A DNA stretch of 64,000 bases from Arenibacter echinorum (GCF_003259375.1 NZ_QLLN01000002.1:558001-622000); one strand, 5' to 3'; shown: positions 1-13,339, numbered from the stretch's first letter. Notes: generated by a model not told the origin, from the sequence alone. Program-made: numbers and translations.

Positions 1-3000
1 TTGTTGGAATATCCGCTGTTATTACAGCTTGGGCTACAGAATTATCTGCGGCACAGGCAAAACTGGTGGCAGTTGCGTTGGCCACTAATTCACTAGGCTC
101 ATTGATAGTAAATGGAATATCTGTTTTACAGAACCTTGCCGATCTTATCCTTACAATGTAATCGCCTTGATCCAATCCGGTAAAGACATTGGAGGATTGT
201 GGTAACAAGGTCCTTGGAATAATTCCAGTACTATCAAATAATTGATAGGTATAAGGTGGATTATCCATGCCTGGATCTAGAGTTACTACTATAGAACCAT
301 CACTGGCACCATGGCAACTTACATCTTGTATATCCCCTATGGCAGCAACTACAGCCGTTGGTACGTCCAAGGTAATATCGATAAATGAATCACAACCTGT
401 CGCAAGATTGTCATATACATAGGCTCTGTAAGTACCTGGGGTTAGACCTGTAAAAGTTGATGATAATTGTTTTGGTCTTATAATATTGTCCGAGGTATCC
501 CTAAGTTCATATCTGTAATTGAACAAGGTACCCCCATAGGCATTTACCTTAATCTCGCCATCATCCTGTAATAAGGCATTACACGATGGAGTTACCACAA
601 CTTCGGCCGACAAGGAGGTTGGGGTGTAAATATCTATATTTTCGATATTGCCACAACCATTGGCATCCCTTATTTCTACGGTATGGTTTCCTGAACTTAG
701 TCCTGTGAAATCATAAGTTGCTGGGCCACCGGTAAAGGTAACTGCCTGAAATGCACCTCCATCCAAACTGAGGAAATAAGGTTGCATGCCAGGGGTGTCC
801 AAAGTAACTTGGATGATAAAATTACCTTCGGTTGTAGCACATTGATTTGGTACAGTAAGACTGATTGCCGGTGTAGGATCTTGCCCTACAGTGACATCAA
901 AAAATCTTATACAATCATTGGCGTCCTTTACATAAACTCTATAATCTTCGGCATCGGCATTGAAGAATCCAGAGGTATTCGTTCCGGTCCATGTGGACAC
1001 ATCAGGGGCCGCTGCAGAGGCCAATTCCAACTGGAATAAATAAGGGGCCTTACCATAACGTGCATTGGCGGTTATGGTACCTGCATTGGGCACACAATTG
1101 TCATTGGTTGAAGTAGCCGTTATCTCCAATAAGGCTGGGGACTGCTCTATTACAAATGGATCCGATGCATTGACACATCCAGCATTTGGACCATTTACTT
1201 CTTCAAATAGTATATAGTATTCTCCTGGTGCAAGCCCTGCCAATGTTCTACTTTGTGAAGTTCCTGCGATTACCACACTAGAGCTACCAGTAATTCCGGT
1301 GGCAATATTGGTGGTTTGGGTATAGATTTCATAGTTTACTTGTGTTCCACCATAACCGCTATAGGTAAAGTTTACGGATCCGTCCACTGTGCCAAAACAA
1401 CTTATATTTGAAGTAGCATCTACCGTTGAAGTTAAAGTTGAATTTGTTGTTACTGGAACCGTAGCTTCTTGAATATATTGACACCCAGTATCCGAATCAT
1501 AAACTATAAAGGTATAGGTAACACCTGGGTTTAAACCTGTAAAATTGTGGGTATAAGGGGGTGATCCGGCACCTCCATCTTGAAGATACCAATCGGGATG
1601 TCCAGCATACCAAGTTGTTTCAGGATAAATGGCAAAGTAGAAGGTGCCTGTCCCCAAAGTTCCATTACTTGCTGCGGCTTCTACCAGCATTTCACCAGTT
1701 CCAGGAGCACATCCAGCCACAGGTGAAGTAGTAATAAGGACGTCAGGACCAGTAGTGATGGTAACAGTGGAGATACTTTCACAACCGTTATTGTCAATTA
1801 CCCTAACGGTATAATCTCCAAAGTTTAATCCTGTGAAGGTATGGTCATTGGTACCTGATGAAGTATCATAAGTATCCGTAAAGGAATAATCATTGTTATT
1901 TATTTCATATATGTAGGTAGATGTTCCTCCACTGGCATCTACTGTTATTGTACCCATTACATTTGTAGAAGCCGAACAGGATAAATTTGTATGGCTTACA
2001 TTGGCATTTATAGCAGTGGGTTCTGTTATAGTTTCAGTAGTGGTAACAAAACATCCTTTGTCATCGGTCAATGTTATTTGATAATTCCCGGCCGGTAATC
2101 CTGAGGTCTGACTACCATAATTCGTGCCCGAACCAGTTTCAACTATTGTAATGGTATATGGAGCAACCCCTACACTGGTATCCACAACGATATCCAAGGA
2201 TCCGGAGTTATCCCCGTAGCAAAGAACATGAGTTGGGTTAACACTCGTGATAACTGGCGTTTCGGCCGGTGTAACGGTTACTACATTACTCTCAGTAATA
2301 CAACCCTGGGAATCTGTTATTCTAAATCTATACGTACCTGCATTGGGTGTAGTATAAGGGAAGGCTCCGGCATATGCTACATAAGCTCCACCGTTAAATG
2401 CTACTTCATAGGTATAGGCAGGATAACCTCCATTAACGCTCAAATTGATTTCAGCATTTGTACTAACGGAACAATCCAGATCCTTGCTTAAAACTGCATT
2501 AGCCGTAAGCTCCGGTTCTATGGTAAATTGAACAGTATCTGTACATCCATTGCTATCAGTTACATGAAAGTCATAGGTAGCAGGTGTTAGGTCCACAAAC
2601 GTATTGGAGGTTTGGGTAGGACCTGCATTCAAACTATAATAATAAGGGGCCAGTCCGCCTGTGGCGCCTACTACAATTGTTGCTAGTCCAGTTGAGGTAT
2701 AGCATAAACTAGAGGCTGCCATGTCAATACTGGCTGTAGGATTGGTAGGGGTAACAATATCAAAGGTATCTGTTGCGGTACATCCACCGGCATCGGTAAC
2801 ACTTATGGTATAGGTTCCCAGTTTGTTGAGTTCGTTAAAAACATTACTGGCCTGTGGGCCTTTAACATTCGTATCGGGTTCGGTAAGTTGATAAACATAT
2901 CCACCCCATCCGTCCGTTGCGGTAATGGTTACCGATCCATCAGCGGCACAGGTCATTGGGCTTAAATTAAAAGTAAATGCCAAAGGAGCTGTAGGTTCGT

Positions 3001-6000
3001 TTACGGTCACAGTGGCCGTATCGGTACAATTGGTGGTATCGTCAGTAACGGTAATGGTATAATCCCCAGCCAAAAGACCGCTAAAGTTCAATGGGTTGGT
3101 GTTTATTCCGGATTGTGGGGCAATGGCCGTTGGTCCAGTTACGGTAAAGCTATAATTGCCACTAAATCCGGATATATTGTATTGTATGGCTCCATCCGCA
3201 CTTCCCTGACAGGATACGTTCTGTGTCAAAGTACCCAGCACATTTATCTTGGAAACAGGGTTCAGGGTGTAGTTTTCGTCATATGAACATCCTTTGGCGT
3301 CAGTAATTCTAAACGTATAGGTGTCGGGAGCAAGTCCTGTAAATATACCTGTTGCATTGGAAGCGACTGCAGCCACCGGTGCAATAATTTCAAAAGTGAT
3401 TGCACCGCTTCCTCCAGTTGGAGTTAAAGTGATATCAGAAGTCTCGGCTGGACAGTTGGCTGCCGTGGCACTAAAGTCGATGTCTGTTGGTGGCGTTAAT
3501 GGATCAATGGTGATGGGCCTAGTGGCGGTACATCCATTGGCATCCTTAACGGTAAGCGTATAATTACCGTCCTTAAGTCCGGAAAAGCTATTGGCTCCAA
3601 AATTGATGCCGTCTATACTATACGTATATGGAGAAGTACCTCCAATTACGTTCTGGGCCTCCACACTAGCATCCTGAAGACAGGTATATTCTTGTATGAT
3701 AGCGGTATCGAAAGTGATAGCTGCTGGCTCTCCCACGGTAACCGAATTGGTTACGGTGCAATCCTTGGCATCCTGAACGGTATAGGAATAGGTTCCTGCG
3801 GCCAGGCCGGAATAAGTGGTATTATTGTTTAGTCCTCCCCCATCAAAATTTACTTGGTAAGGCGCAGTTCCAAAATTGGTGTCGAACACTATTTCTACAA
3901 CTCCATCACTACCACCATTACAGCTTACATCGGTCACCGTTTCAGAGGCCTGCGGGCTGCTGGTAGGATCTATTGTGATTTCTGTTGTTTGGACGGTACA
4001 GCCTTCGTTGTCCGTAATTTCGAAAACATAGGTTCCGGCTGTAGTTGCGGTGTAGTTAAAGTTGGTCACTCCGGCACCCAAGGCGGTTGAAGCTCCATAT
4101 CCTGCAGCGTCAATATCTACTCTGTAACTATAATCAGCATATCCGCCATTTATCGTAATTTCTATTGTGGCATCTGGGCTTAGGGTACAATCCAATTCTT
4201 TTGTGACAGCGCTTGATACACTTAGCTGTGGCTCAATGATTATGGTATTCGATATAACATTACAGCCATAGGCATCCCATACCTCTACGGAATAAGATCC
4301 TGGGGCTAGGTTGTTGAATACGTTTCCGTTTTGTGCAGGTGCACCATTGAGACTATAGGTGTATGGAGCAATTCCGCCAGCAGCGGTCGCAGTAAGGCTA
4401 ACCCCTGTTCCCGGTACGTAACAAAGGTCCGTGGTTGCAGCTAAAGTTGCTGTAGGATTTGCGGGTGCAACTATATCAAAGGTATCGGTAACGGTACATC
4501 CACCTGCATCGGTAACGCTGATAATATAAGTACCATTCTGATTTAGTCCAGTAAATGCATTGCTTCCCTGTGGCCCCAAAACAGCGGTATCCGGTTGCTC
4601 AATTTGATATGTATATCCTCCCCATCCGTTTGTTGGGGTAATGGTTACCGATCCATCAGTAGCACATGTCAATGGGCTTACCACAAAGGTAAAGGCCAAT
4701 GGGTCTGCAGGCTCGTTTACGGTCACAGTGGCCGTATCGGTACAATTGGTAGTATCGTCGGTAACGGTGATGGTATAATCCCCAGCCAAAAGACCGCTAA
4801 AGATTAATGGGTTGGTATTTATTCCAGATTGTGGGGCAATGGCCGTTGGTCCAGTTACGGTAAAGCTATAATTGCCACTAAATCCGGATATATTGTATTG
4901 TATGGCTCCATCGGCACTACCCTGGCAGGACACATTTTGGGTCAAAGTGCCCAATGCATCTATTTTACTTACTGGGTTTACCGTATAATTTTCGTCATAT
5001 GAGCAGCCTTTTGCATCTGTAATTCTAAAGGTATAGGTGTCCGGAACCAGATTATTGAATACTCCTGTTGCATTTGTTGCGATTGAGGCTGCAGGTGCAA
5101 TGATTTCATAAGTTATTGCTCCACTTCCACCTATGGCTGTTAAGGTTACATTTGATGTCTCGGACGGACAGTTGGCCGCGGTACTAGTAAAAGTAATATC
5201 GGTTGGTGGATCTAATGCCGGAACATTTACGGGTAAGGCAGCAAAAGTACATCCACTTGCGTCACGAACGGTGATCGTATAATCTCCATCGGTAAGTCCA
5301 GTAAAGGTATCCCCTGCTACAAAATTAATTCCGTCGATACTAAAGGTATATCCAGGTGTTCCCCCAGTTATATTTTGGGCTTGTATACTGGCAGTTTGCA
5401 GACAGGTATATGGTTGTGTTAGTACGGCATCTGCAGTAATGGCATTGGGAGCTGTCAAAGTTGCGCTACCATTAAAAGTACAACCTTTACTGTCCCGAAC
5501 TATATAATTATATGTTCCCGAAGCAAGTCCGGAGTATGTGGTCTGATTGCTAAGCCCTGCACTATTAAAGTTTACCTGATAAGGTGCAGTTCCAAAGTTG
5601 GGATCTATAACAATTTCAACACTACCGTTCCCGGCACTATCACAATTTGGATTGGTAATATTATTGGTTGCTACAGGATTGGTAATGGGATCCACAACAA
5701 CAGTGGTTTGTGCTGTACAGCCTTCACTATCCGTAATTAAGAAGGTGAAGCTACCATCTACAGCCGTGGTATAAGTTATGGTATTACCTACTATAGCGGT
5801 ACTTGTTCCACCGTTTATTTGATAGCTATATGCGGCATACCCACCATTTATGGTAATATCAATTATCGCTTCGGGAGAGGCGGAACAATCCAATTCTTTG
5901 GTAATAACATTGGACACTGTCAGCTGAGGCTCAATGGTTATTGTATTTGTAGTAACACTACATCCATAAGCATCCCTTACAACAACGGAATAGTTGCCAG

Positions 6001-9000
6001 GAGCAAGGTTGTTAAACACATTGCCATTCTGTGCCGGGGCACCATTTAGGCTATAGGTGTATGGTGCAATTCCACCTGCTGCTGTAGCAGTAAGGCTAAC
6101 TCCCGTACCAGGAACATAACATAGGTCCGTTGTGGCATCTAGAGTTGCAGTAGGATTAGCCGGGGCTAAAAGATCGAAGGTGTCGGTAACTGTACATCCT
6201 CCGGCATCGGTAACACTTATGGTATAGGTACCGGTTTGACTAAGACCTGAAAACACATTGCTTCCCTGAGGACCTAAAATGTTATTATCGGGCTGTTCAA
6301 GTTCATAGGAGTATCCTCCCCAGCCATTGGTTGCTGTTATGGTAACCGATCCATCGGTGCTACAAGTTAAAGGGGTTGTGCTAAAGGTAATACCTAAGGC
6401 AGTTGCCGGTTCACTTACAGTAATCGTGTTGGTATCGGTACAGTTAGTAGTTTCATCGGTAACTACTATGGTATAGTCGCCAGCTACCAGACCGGTTAAA
6501 TTAATCGTGTTGGCAGACTGTCCCGTAATGGCGGTTGCGCCATTAACGGAATAGCTATAGGTAGTGCTAAAATCGTTTATATCAAAGTCTATGGCTCCAT
6601 CGGCATTTCCTATACAACTTACGTTGTTGATCAAAGTGCCAACAGCGGTAATAGGATCGACAGGAGTAATGGTGTAGGTTTCGTCATAGGAACAACCTTT
6701 ACTATCCGTAACCCTAAAGGTGTAGGTGTCCGGATTAAGGTTATTAAAAGTTGCCGTTTTACCAGCTATGGAATTTGAAGCAATTGCCGAAGGGGCAATA
6801 ATCTCTATGGTCAATGGATCAATACCGTTGACTGCGGTTACCGTAACATTGGATGTTTGGGTAGGGCAGTTTGGCGCTGTTGAGGTAAAGGTGAGGTCTG
6901 TTGGCTCATCAAGCGGATCAATTACTATGGTATTGGTAACAAAGGTACAAAGTGTTGCATCCCTAATCGTAATACTATAACTTCCACTCGTAAGATTGGA
7001 AAAAGTTTCCGCACCCGGGCCCGAAACAAAGTTAACCCCGTCAATACTATAAGCGTAAGGAGCAGTTCCACCAGTAACATTTTGTGCCTCTATGATACCG
7101 TCTTGTAGGCAAGTATAATCCTGTATTAAGGCAGCATCACCTGAGACGCCGTCTGCGGGACCACCAATGGTGAAATCTTGAACGAAATCGCAACTTGCCC
7201 CTCCTTTGGATTGAGTAAGTGTTACGGTATAATTGCCTTGAGGTAGTCCAGTAAAAGTTCCTGAGGAATTGATTACGTCATCAGTGTCGGGATCTTCGTA
7301 GGTTAAGGTATACTCAACCTTATAGCCGTTGGTATTAGTCATATTATAGACTATACTACCGTCTTCCGCTCCAAAACAACTTTCATCAGTGACCGAGGTG
7401 GTGAATTCCACTGCTGGAACCAAATTTATGGTAACGGTGTTGGAAAAGGAATAGCAATTATTCCGATCTACTACCACAAAGGTATAATCTCCCGGGTCTA
7501 GAATATCGAATATTTGGCTGGTTTGAAAGTTACCTGGGGGTATAGAGGTTACATTGGGATAGGAGGTAACAGTATTACCACCTTCATCCACATAAGACCA
7601 AATGGCATAGGTATGAGGTGTTTTTCCACCACTGGAATCCATAAGGATATTACCTTCCTTACAACTAATATGTTGGGAAATCCTTGCGGTTAAGTCAAGG
7701 TCGGCCTCACTGATGACAGTGACCTTTTCCTCTAGGAAACAACCATCGTCCGTGCGTACACGGATTATATAGTTACCAGCATTCAAATTTTCAAAAGTAA
7801 AGTTGTTATCTGGTTGTGCTGTCTCATTGTCCAGTAGTGTACCATTGCCACCGTTACTCCCGTCATCTATTCTAATCTCATATTCGTAATTTGCCTCAGC
7901 ATTCATTGCTTGAATGTTTATGCTGCCTAGCGTACTACATGTAGCTGCCGTTGTTGTAATGTTGAGTTGGAAATTTCGATTTCTAATGCCTATATCCGGG
8001 GTGGTAAATTCACAGGATCCATCTATTGGCTCCCCAGTAACATTATCCAATTGTGTAATACCCACTCTGTAGGCACCATTGGTACTAATATCAAAGCTTG
8101 GACCGTTATTGGCGCTATAAGGCACTACAATGGTGCCGTTGGCAACATCATATAGTTGATAGCCATAACCCAAACCTAGATTGGTAATGGTAATATTACC
8201 TGGTGTAGTACAAATAATATCGTTGGCATTGTACTGTATATCCAAATTGTTCTGGAAAACGTTAAAATAGAAGCGGCTAAAACAACCATTTTGGTAATTG
8301 ACTACCAAGCGGAATTTACCGGCACTATTTGCCGTAAAACTTGGACCTATAGACACTTGGTTCCAGGTACAGGTGGCATTTTTGTTACCACAATCGTCCC
8401 CTGAATCCGTACAACTACCCTCAACCAACTGTTCCCAAACCATACTTTGGGCATCGGCAATGTTTACCTGTATCAGCTGGGTGTCATTTACACCACAAAG
8501 GAAAATCTTTGGCAATGGACTACCGTCTACGGAACAACTTACAATTTCGCCCTGTACATCATTGGTAGGATCGGCATCATTGTTACTGTTGTTGAAAAAA
8601 TCAACAATAGGGTTTGTTTGTGTGGCACCAAAACGCTCCACAACCAATATTTCCTTAAAGCCCTTACATGGGTCGGCAACAATTTTGTCTACAATATAGG
8701 TGCCTATGGCGCTAACCACAAAGGTACTAGGGTCGTTATCCGAATCACCATCGGTTATTACAGTATCGGCGGCATCCAATTCTTGGTTGCCGTTTTCATC
8801 CTTATACCATATATAATCGTCAAAACCATCACCGGCATCCAATAATGCTTGATCTCCACAAAGTTTTACTGTTCTGATAAAGTTACAATCGGCCAAATCG
8901 TCCAAAAGGAAGTTGGTGGCACCAGGTATAACGAATCCACAATTATCGAAGTCAGTTACACTGGGGTCATCGCTAATTTGGTTGCTGTTTAGTACTCCAC

Positions 9001-10513
9001 GATATGTAGAATAAGCCAGGTTTTGGATAAGATCCGAACAGGCATCCACAAAATCGAAGCAGTTTTCCGCCACCTTCACCCTCATACGTATAGCGTAACT
9101 GGGATCGTTTTTCTCCACCAAGCTGTTTGGAATAGAAAACAGAACCGTACGGGTAGGCTCGTCATAGGTATAAGTTACCCCCGTAGGCAGGGTAAAGTTG
9201 GTTTCGTCTAAAGTAACATTAATGGGAAGTATATCCTTAATCGTATAATTATCAGCACTATCGTTACCAACGTTTCGGAAGGTTAGCACATAGTCCAAGG
9301 TCTGGCCAAGGTTTACCCCTTGTCCGGTTATATCATTTCCTGCAATATCTTCAACAGTTTTAGTTAAGTTTATTACTGGTTCAATAATTTCAACGTCGAA
9401 GGAGGTAAAGAAAATATCGTATTTATCCTGTGAGGAGCTGGCCCTTAAGGTAGCCCCTGTTTCGTTGTTGGGAATAACGCCGTTAAGTGGATTGTTGATA
9501 TTAAAAAAGTCAACATCCCAACCCAATGTATTTATGGAGTTGGGGTTTCTGTCCATGACTATGGCATTGGCCCTGGTAATATTACTATTGAAGAAATTAT
9601 TGGTAGGGTTTACTGTATTCCCTAAAGCGGTATAGGTTAGGTTGCTATTGGCTTTAATGGAAAGTCCGTCACCACCTATTCTGTTATCCCCTTCCAAGGT
9701 ACCAACACCCAATTGTGCAATTACGGGAAATGGTGCTGGGAGAGTTGTAAATCCGTTTACCGGGATATCAACGGTTTGCCCGGATTTTATCCCGGCATAT
9801 CCGTCAAAAGTCGTAATATATTTTCCAGGTAAATTGGGGTCCTCAAAGACAACGACCATTTTCCATCCTCCGGAAACACCCCCGGAAATACTACTTCCCG
9901 AACTGGCCCTTATGTTGGCAGCAAAGTATTCCCCGTTGGGGTCGGCCATTCCGGCAACAATGGAAGTAACATCCTTATAACAGGCGTATGGGCTGTAATA
10001 GCCAAAATCGGCGTCTCCTGCGCCGTCAAATAATATTTCATCTGCCGTTAAGTCTTGATAAGTGCCACCGGGAATCTTAAACTTAAGCTGGTTAAAGCCC
10101 GTTCTGTTACTTGAACTGAATACTGCTGACCAATATAGTCCGGCGTACCTTACTTTGGCACAATCGGGGTTAGGAACGGTTAAAGTTGCACTACTGGAAC
10201 TAAAGGTTGAGGCATCGCCATCGATATCGATATACTGCATATCGAGGTCGTCGTTGTATTCCGAGGAGTTCCCTGTGTCATTATAGGGATCGTTAGGGTT
10301 TTCTCCAGGTACCCATTCCTTATTCTTGCCTTTTCCCTTCCAATAACCATCAGTTTGTCTGTTGACGATATTGTTGGCTATAAAGGTTATATCACCACGC
10401 AGTTCATTTTCATAACGAACATCAAAATTGTTTTTAACTTGAGAATAGGCAGAGAAAATGCCTAATAGTAAAAAACAGGTCAGCAGTAATTTTTTAGTAT
10501 TTTTTGATCCCAT
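1..10513 (-). CDS. Giant SprB-like repeat adhesin, 3' end outside window
   Basis: One open frame of 3,504 codons runs from the ATG at 10513 to the left edge; I checked the frame at several points and found it consistent. The N-terminus is a signal peptide (MGSKNTKK, then a hydrophobic stretch ending SAYSQ). Residues about 26-740 are non-repetitive beta-rich sequence with a DUF11-like stretch near residues 375-480. From about residue 740 onward there are roughly thirty modules of 75-85 aa with the pattern ...GxYT.xVTDxxGC..., matching the SprB-repeat family of gliding adhesins and type IX secretion (T9SS) substrates. Residues about 1115-2585 are organised in super-repeats of about 570 aa. By family knowledge it would be exported by T9SS and displayed on the surface. 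The C-terminal sorting domain expected for such proteins is not visible here. The PorP/SprF-like gene upstream supports the assignment. Confidence 0.88.
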   Translation of the reverse strand, partial: MGSKNTKKLLLTCFLLLGIFSAYSQVKNNFDVRYENELRGDITFIANNIVNRQTDGYWKGKGKNKEWVPGENPNDPYNDTGNSSEYNDDLDMQYIDIDGDASTFSSSSATLTVPNPDCAKVRYAGLYWSAVFSSSNRTGFNQLKFKIPGGTYQDLTADEILFDGAGDADFGYYSPYACYKDVTSIVAGMADPNGEYFAANIRASSGSSISGGVSGGWKMVVVFEDPNLPGKYITTFDGYAGIKSGQTVDIPVNGFTTLPAPFPVIAQLGVGTLEGDNRIGGDGLSIKANSNLTYTALGNTVNPTNNFFNSNITRANAIVMDRNPNSINTLGWDVDFFNINNPLNGVIPNNETGATLRASSSQDKYDIFFTSFDVEIIEPVINLTKTVEDIAGNDITGQGVNLGQTLDYVLTFRNVGNDSADNYTIKDILPINVTLDETNFTLPTGVTYTYDEPTRTVLFSIPNSLVEKNDPSYAIRMRVKVAENCFDFVDACSDLIQNLAYSTYRGVLNSNQISDDPSVTDFDNCGFVIPGATNFLLDDLADCNFIRTVKLCGDQALLDAGDGFDDYIWYKDENGNQELDAADTVITDGDSDNDPSTFVVSAIGTYIVDKIVADPCKGFKEILVVERFGATQTNPIVDFFNNSNNDADPTNDVQGEIVSCSVDGSPLPKIFLCGVNDTQLIQVNIADAQSMVWEQLVEGSCTDSGDDCGNKNATCTWNQVSIGPSFTANSAGKFRLVVNYQNGCFSRFYFNVFQNNLDIQYNANDIICTTPGNITITNLGLGYGYQLYDVANGTIVVPYSANNGPSFDISTNGAYRVGITQLDNVTGEPIDGSCEFTTPDIGIRNRNFQLNITTTAATCSTLGSINIQAMNAEANYEYEIRIDDGSNGGNGTLLDNETAQPDNNFTFENLNAGNYIIRVRTDDGCFLEEKVTVISEADLDLTARISQHISCKEGNILMDSSGGKTPHTYAIWSYVDEGGNTVTSYPNVTSIPPGNFQTSQIFDILDPGDYTFVVVDRNNCYSFSNTVTINLVPAVEFTTSVTDESCFGAEDGSIVYNMTNTNGYKVEYTLTYEDPDTDDVINSSGTFTGLPQGNYTVTLTQSKGGASCDFVQDFTIGGPADGVSGDAALIQDYTCLQDGIIEAQNVTGGTAPYAYSIDGVNFVSGPGAETFSNLTSGSYSITIRDATLCTFVTNTIVIDPLDEPTDLTFTSTAPNCPTQTSNVTVTAVNGIDPLTIEIIAPSAIASNSIAGKTATFNNLNPDTYTFRVTDSKGCSYDETYTITPVDPITAVGTLINNVSCIGNADGAIDFDINDFSTTYSYSVNGATAITGQSANTINLTGLVAGDYTIVVTDETTNCTDTNTITVSEPATALGITFSTTPLTCSTDGSVTITATNGWGGYSYELEQPDNNILGPQGSNVFSGLSQTGTYTISVTDAGGCTVTDTFDLLAPANPTATLDATTDLCYVPGTGVSLTATAAGGIAPYTYSLNGAPAQNGNVFNNLAPGNYSVVVRDAYGCSVTTNTITIEPQLTVSNVITKELDCSASPEAIIDITINGGYAAYSYQINGGTSTAIVGNTITYTTAVDGSFTFLITDSEGCTAQTTVVVDPITNPVATNNITNPNCDSAGNGSVEIVIDPNFGTAPYQVNFNSAGLSNQTTYSGLASGTYNYIVRDSKGCTFNGSATLTAPNAITADAVLTQPYTCLQTASIQAQNITGGTPGYTFSIDGINFVAGDTFTGLTDGDYTITVRDASGCTFAALPVNVPALDPPTDITFTSTAANCPSETSNVTLTAIGGSGAITYEIIAPAASIATNATGVFNNLVPDTYTFRITDAKGCSYDENYTVNPVSKIDALGTLTQNVSCQGSADGAIQYNISGFSGNYSFTVTGPTAIAPQSGINTNPLIFSGLLAGDYTITVTDDTTNCTDTATVTVNEPADPLAFTFVVSPLTCATDGSVTITPTNGWGGYTYQIEQPDTAVLGPQGSNAFTGLNQNGTYIISVTDAGGCTVTDTFDIVAPANPTATLAATTDLCYVPGTGVSLTATAAGGIAPYTYSLNGAPAQNGNVFNNLAPGSYSVEVWDAYGCNVISNTIIIEPQLSVSSAVTKELDCTLSPDATIEITINGGYADYSYRVDIDAAGYGASTALGAGVTNFNYTATTAGTYVFEITDNEGCTVQTTEITIDPTSSPQASETVTDVSCNGGSDGVVEIVFDTNFGTAPYQVNFDGGGLNNNTTYSGLAAGTYSYTVQDAKDCTVTNSVTVGEPAAITFDTAIIQEYTCLQDASVEAQNVIGGTSPYTYSIDGINFGANSFSGLKDGNYTLTVKDANGCTATRPITIDPLTPPTDIDFSATAANCPAETSDITLTPTGGSGAITFEIIAPVAAVASNATGIFTGLAPDTYTFRITDAKGCSYDENYTLNPVSKINVLGTLTQNVSCQGSADGAIQYNISGFSGNYSFTVTGPTAIAPQSGINTNPLNFSGLLAGDYTITVTDDTTNCTDTATVTVNEPTAPLAFTFNLSPMTCAADGSVTITATDGWGGYVYQLTEPDTNVKGPQASNVFNELNKLGTYTISVTDAGGCTATDTFDIVTPTNPTASIDMAASSLCYTSTGLATIVVGATGGLAPYYYSLNAGPTQTSNTFVDLTPATYDFHVTDSNGCTDTVQFTIEPELTANAVLSKDLDCSVSTNAEINLSVNGGYPAYTYEVAFNGGAYVAYAGAFPYTTPNAGTYRFRITDSQGCITESNVVTVTPAETPVITSVNPTHVLCYGDNSGSLDIVVDTSVGVAPYTITIVETGSGTNYGSQTSGLPAGNYQITLTDDKGCFVTTTETITEPTAINANVSHTNLSCSASTNVMGTITVDASGGTSTYIYEINNNDYSFTDTYDTSSGTNDHTFTGLNFGDYTVRVIDNNGCESISTVTITTGPDVLITTSPVAGCAPGTGEMLVEAAASNGTLGTGTFYFAIYPETTWYAGHPDWYLQDGGAGSPPYTHNFTGLNPGVTYTFIVYDSDTGCQYIQEATVPVTTNSTLTSTVDATSNISCFGTVDGSVNFTYSGYGGTQVNYEIYTQTTNIATGITGSSSVVIAGTSQSRTLAGLAPGEYYILFEEVNGPNAGCVNASDPFVIEQSPALLEITATSTNDNCVPNAGTITANARYGKAPYLFQLELASAAAPDVSTWTGTNTSGFFNADAEDYRVYVKDANDCIRFFDVTVGQDPTPAISLTVPNQCATTEGNFIIQVTLDTPGMQPYFLSLDGGAFQAVTFTGGPATYDFTGLSSGNHTVEIRDANGCGNIENIDIYTPTSLSAEVVVTPSCNALLQDDGEIKVNAYGGTLFNYRYELRDTSDNIIRPKQLSSTFTGLTPGTYRAYVYDNLATGCDSFIDITLDVPTAVVAAIGDIQDVSCHGASDGSIVVTLDPGMDNPPYTYQLFDSTGIIPRTLLPQSSNVFTGLDQGDYIVRIRSARFCKTDIPFTINEPSELVANATATSFACAADNSVAQAVITADIPT
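2761..7150 (-). repeat. 1.7-kb coding super-repeat array (two full copies plus a partial one)
   Basis: Matching landmarks occur at 2761, 4477 and 6175, giving periods of 1,716 and 1,698 bp (572 and 566 codons). The unit holds about seven SprB-type modules in fixed order, ending (in + coordinates) in modules containing TDAGGCT, TNCTDT, KGCSYD, a C-T-F/A module, GCTF/DCT, EGCT and YGC. The copy from 6175 to about 7150 carries only the first four modules. Segments 3001-3200 and 4717-4916 are nearly identical at nucleotide level, which indicates recent duplication or gene conversion. Confidence 0.85.
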
Positions 10514-11245
10514 TAGGTAAATTAGTTTGGTATGGCATACATTATTAAGTGATTTGGGTCGCTTATAATGTCTACTTGGAAGGTTGGTTTTTGGGATCTT
10601 TACCAAAAATTGTTAAAAACATTCTTGATAAGTTTCCAAAAACCTAACATTCATAACAAATATTAATCTTAATAATGAGGTGTGGAATTTAATGTTGTAG
10701 GGGTGTTGTATTATGTTGTGAAATGCTTTTATATGATGGTTAGCCATTTTTTTAAAAGCGGCTTGTAAGAATTTAATTTTGAAGCAACTATCAATTATTG
10801 CTAGTTAAACCCTTGCTTAGCCGGTATCAAATAAGACCTATTGGATACTGGAAAATAGAACAGTGAGCATGGCCTTACCTTAAGGGAGTATATTTTTAAT
10901 AATCGGTTTGTTGTCAAAATCGACAAACCCAATATCAATGTTTTGACCTTAATGGGGTTAGGCAGGGTTACGTTGGGGTAAATGTTGAGTGCCGGAATTG
11001 AATTATCTCTTTGTTTTTATGATTAAAATGACATAGGTTGGAATAGCATTTTTCCTTATTTCGTTAGGATAGATATACCTATTGCTATGCTCTTTAATGT
11101 TTCATTTTATTAATAATTCCAATCTTATGCCAAGTTTTGGAACATTGATCAAAACGGCTTTTCGATTATAAAATTTGTAATCTGAAGTTTAGTTCAATAG
11201 GTTACTGAATTTATGGGTTAAGGTATCCTTTAAGTGGGAATCCAA
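10514..11245. other. 732-bp gap with no gene seen
   Basis: No credible coding frame is seen between the SprF-like stop and the start of the giant adhesin. The stretch is AT-rich. A short inverted repeat (GGTTTGT at 10905-10911 with ACAAACC at 10923-10929) lacks a T-tract on either strand, so it is not called a terminator. The gap probably holds the promoter and leader of the giant gene, but I could not pick out a clear TAnnTTTG element. Confidence 0.4.
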
Positions 11246-13333
11246 TTATGTCATTTGATTTGGCGTTACCCGCATGATCCACATTTTGTCGGTGTAAGTA
11301 TCGTTTATCTTAGAGTAATAGGAAACCAATGCATTGTTCCAGGATTCGTGTCTCTTGAGATATACATATCTATAGTTATTTTCGGGGTTGATAAAATAAC
11401 TGGCACTAAGCCCTTGGGCATTTAACATTTTTACAAACTTGTTGGCATTGTTAGCATTGGCAAATACATTGGCAATGATGTAGTAACCTGTTCCCAAACC
11501 GTTTATCTTGTAAACTTTGGCATTAGGGTCATTGGAGGTTACATTGTCTTTTACCACAACATTTTTCTGAAGTTTGTCCAGGGCATATTGCGATGATTTT
11601 TCTTTGATTTTATTAACGTTGTCTACATAGGCCTTGTCAGCGTCAGTATAACGGGTATTGTCCACGTTCATTATCCACATATCCTGGGCGTAGGTACCAT
11701 TGATATTGGATTTATGGGCGGCCAGTGCCTCCTGCCATGTATCGTACCTTTCTAGGTATACATATTTAAGTCCGTTGTTGGAATTTTCGAAATAGTCTGC
11801 CCTAACTCCATTATTGGCAAGTTCCGTTACAAATTTATTGAGATATTTTTCACCTTTATATACATTGGCTACAACATAGTAGCCGTCCGCTACCCCATCC
11901 AAATTCCTAAATTTTCTACTCTTAATATTATTTTGTTGGGCTACCCTTGTAAACTCATCATCAGCTTCTTCTTCTGTCTTTACTTTAGGGGCTATTTTGG
12001 TTTCAATATTCCTAGTGGCTATAGCATCCTTTGGTTTAGCAACAGGGTTTATAACGTTCGGTTTATTTTCCTGTGGACTTGGTTTGGAATTGTTGACCAG
12101 CCCGCCGTTTTCATTGTTTACGAGATACATTTTCTTGGCTTTTTCCTCAATGTCCGGACGCTTGCCCTGAGTTTCTTCGCGGACCATTTTCATTACCATT
12201 TCGAACCTGCGTTCCAAATCTTTTTGACGGTTGGTTTCCGATGAATCTTGACGGAACATTAGCTCGGCCAATATGGCATCATTTTCCGCCAAGGCTTTCT
12301 TTAGTTTTTCTATTTCCAGTTGTTGTGCAGTAAGGGTATCTTCCTGTTCTTCCTCATTTTCCGCCAATTCCTCGTAACCTTCTTCCAGCATTACACGATC
12401 TTCTGTAAGATTCGGGGTTATGGAGTAGGCAAAGGATATCTCATGGGTTAGTCCAAAATTGTCAAAATTATTGGACAAACCTTTTTCCATGGTATAGCCT
12501 AAAGAAAGTCTACGGTTTATGTTAAAACCAATACCTGCGGACGCACCGTAGAAACTGTCATAACCACCTTGTAGCCAACCTAATTTGGGGAGGTCCAAGA
12601 TTAGACTTCCACCTAGGACTACCTCTTCGTTCCCAATTTTTCGTACCCTTGCCAACGGCATTAAACGGCCTGCTTCAAGGATACCGGCTCCATTTTCAAA
12701 CTGATGGGTATATTGTAAATGTCCCGAGAAGGTTTTATCTCCAAAATCGGTTATTGTCTCACTGCTCTTCAGGTTGTAATCAAATAGGTTTTCTGCGAAG
12801 ACACCAAAATCGAACTTGCCATAGGAAATATTAAAACCGGGTTGGAAAGACAGAAGATTGGAATCCTGTAGTCCGTTTAGAGCTGGGTCGTTTGGATCCA
12901 AGGCATTGGCTCGGTTCCTGTCAAATCCACTGTTGTAATAAGCCAGGTTAGCACCAAAGGTAAAATTGCTCTTGTCGCTTAATTTAATGCCATAGGCATA
13001 GTTGGCCATCACTCCATAGTTGGATATTAATCCTTCCCTTTGCGTATATAGACTTAATCCCAATCCGCTGCGATCATTAACACGACCACTGTAACTTAGG
13101 AAATAGTCCTGGTTGTTATCATTAAAAGATACCGATTGGTTTCTGTGTAATAGGTTTATATAGGATTTATCTTCCCTTACCGTAGAAAAGGTAGGGTTGA
13201 TTAAAAATCTATTGAATTTTAGGAGGTTCTGCGAGGGAACGTCGTAAGATACAAACGGACTCTCTTCCTGTCCAGTAACCTTGGAAAGGCAGAGTAAAAT
13301 AAAGATTATATATAAATAATTTTTCTTAAACAT
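11246..13333 (-). CDS. PorP/SprF-family T9SS outer-membrane protein with tandem SPOR-like C-terminus
   Basis: 695 aa. A signal peptide (hydrophobic residues 7-21, ending TGQ) is followed by a PorP/SprF-type beta-barrel region, about residues 25-310, with features such as YGVMANYAYG and LGGSLILDLPKLG. Residues about 315-400 are Glu/Lys-rich and predicted coiled coil. Two homologous segments follow, near residues 485-565 and 610-690, both of the form GYY.(V/I)ANV...KFV..L...G..A.YF...YVYL.R...W..AL and ending MWIM.V; these resemble SPOR domains. PorP/SprF proteins act with T9SS in exporting or anchoring partner adhesins at the outer membrane. The gene lies 6 bp downstream of the Ig-like T9SS protein and upstream of the giant adhesin, probably one operon. 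The SPOR-like repeats may bind peptidoglycan, but that is inference. Confidence 0.85.
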   Translation of the reverse strand: MFKKNYLYIIFILLCLSKVTGQEESPFVSYDVPSQNLLKFNRFLINPTFSTVREDKSYINLLHRNQSVSFNDNNQDYFLSYSGRVNDRSGLGLSLYTQREGLISNYGVMANYAYGIKLSDKSNFTFGANLAYYNSGFDRNRANALDPNDPALNGLQDSNLLSFQPGFNISYGKFDFGVFAENLFDYNLKSSETITDFGDKTFSGHLQYTHQFENGAGILEAGRLMPLARVRKIGNEEVVLGGSLILDLPKLGWLQGGYDSFYGASAGIGFNINRRLSLGYTMEKGLSNNFDNFGLTHEISFAYSITPNLTEDRVMLEEGYEELAENEEEQEDTLTAQQLEIEKLKKALAENDAILAELMFRQDSSETNRQKDLERRFEMVMKMVREETQGKRPDIEEKAKKMYLVNNENGGLVNNSKPSPQENKPNVINPVAKPKDAIATRNIETKIAPKVKTEEEADDEFTRVAQQNNIKSRKFRNLDGVADGYYVVANVYKGEKYLNKFVTELANNGVRADYFENSNNGLKYVYLERYDTWQEALAAHKSNINGTYAQDMWIMNVDNTRYTDADKAYVDNVNKIKEKSSQYALDKLQKNVVVKDNVTSNDPNAKVYKINGLGTGYYIIANVFANANNANKFVKMLNAQGLSASYFINPENNYRYVYLKRHESWNNALVSYYSKINDTYTDKMWIMRVTPNQMT

Positions 13334-13339
13334 GGTGCA

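Noticed and set aside
2700-7200. Regularly spaced repeats that could suggest a CRISPR array or tandem satellite
   Set aside because: The spacing is a whole number of codons within an open frame and units are about 80 aa or 570 aa long, so this is protein repeat structure.
1-10300. Many short plus-strand reading frames of 60-130 codons
   Set aside because: They lie antisense to one long minus-strand frame that has a signal peptide and SprB-type modules; their translations lack family features.
10905-10929. Hairpin as a terminator after the SprF-like gene
   Set aside because: Stem of only 7 bp and no T-tract on either strand.
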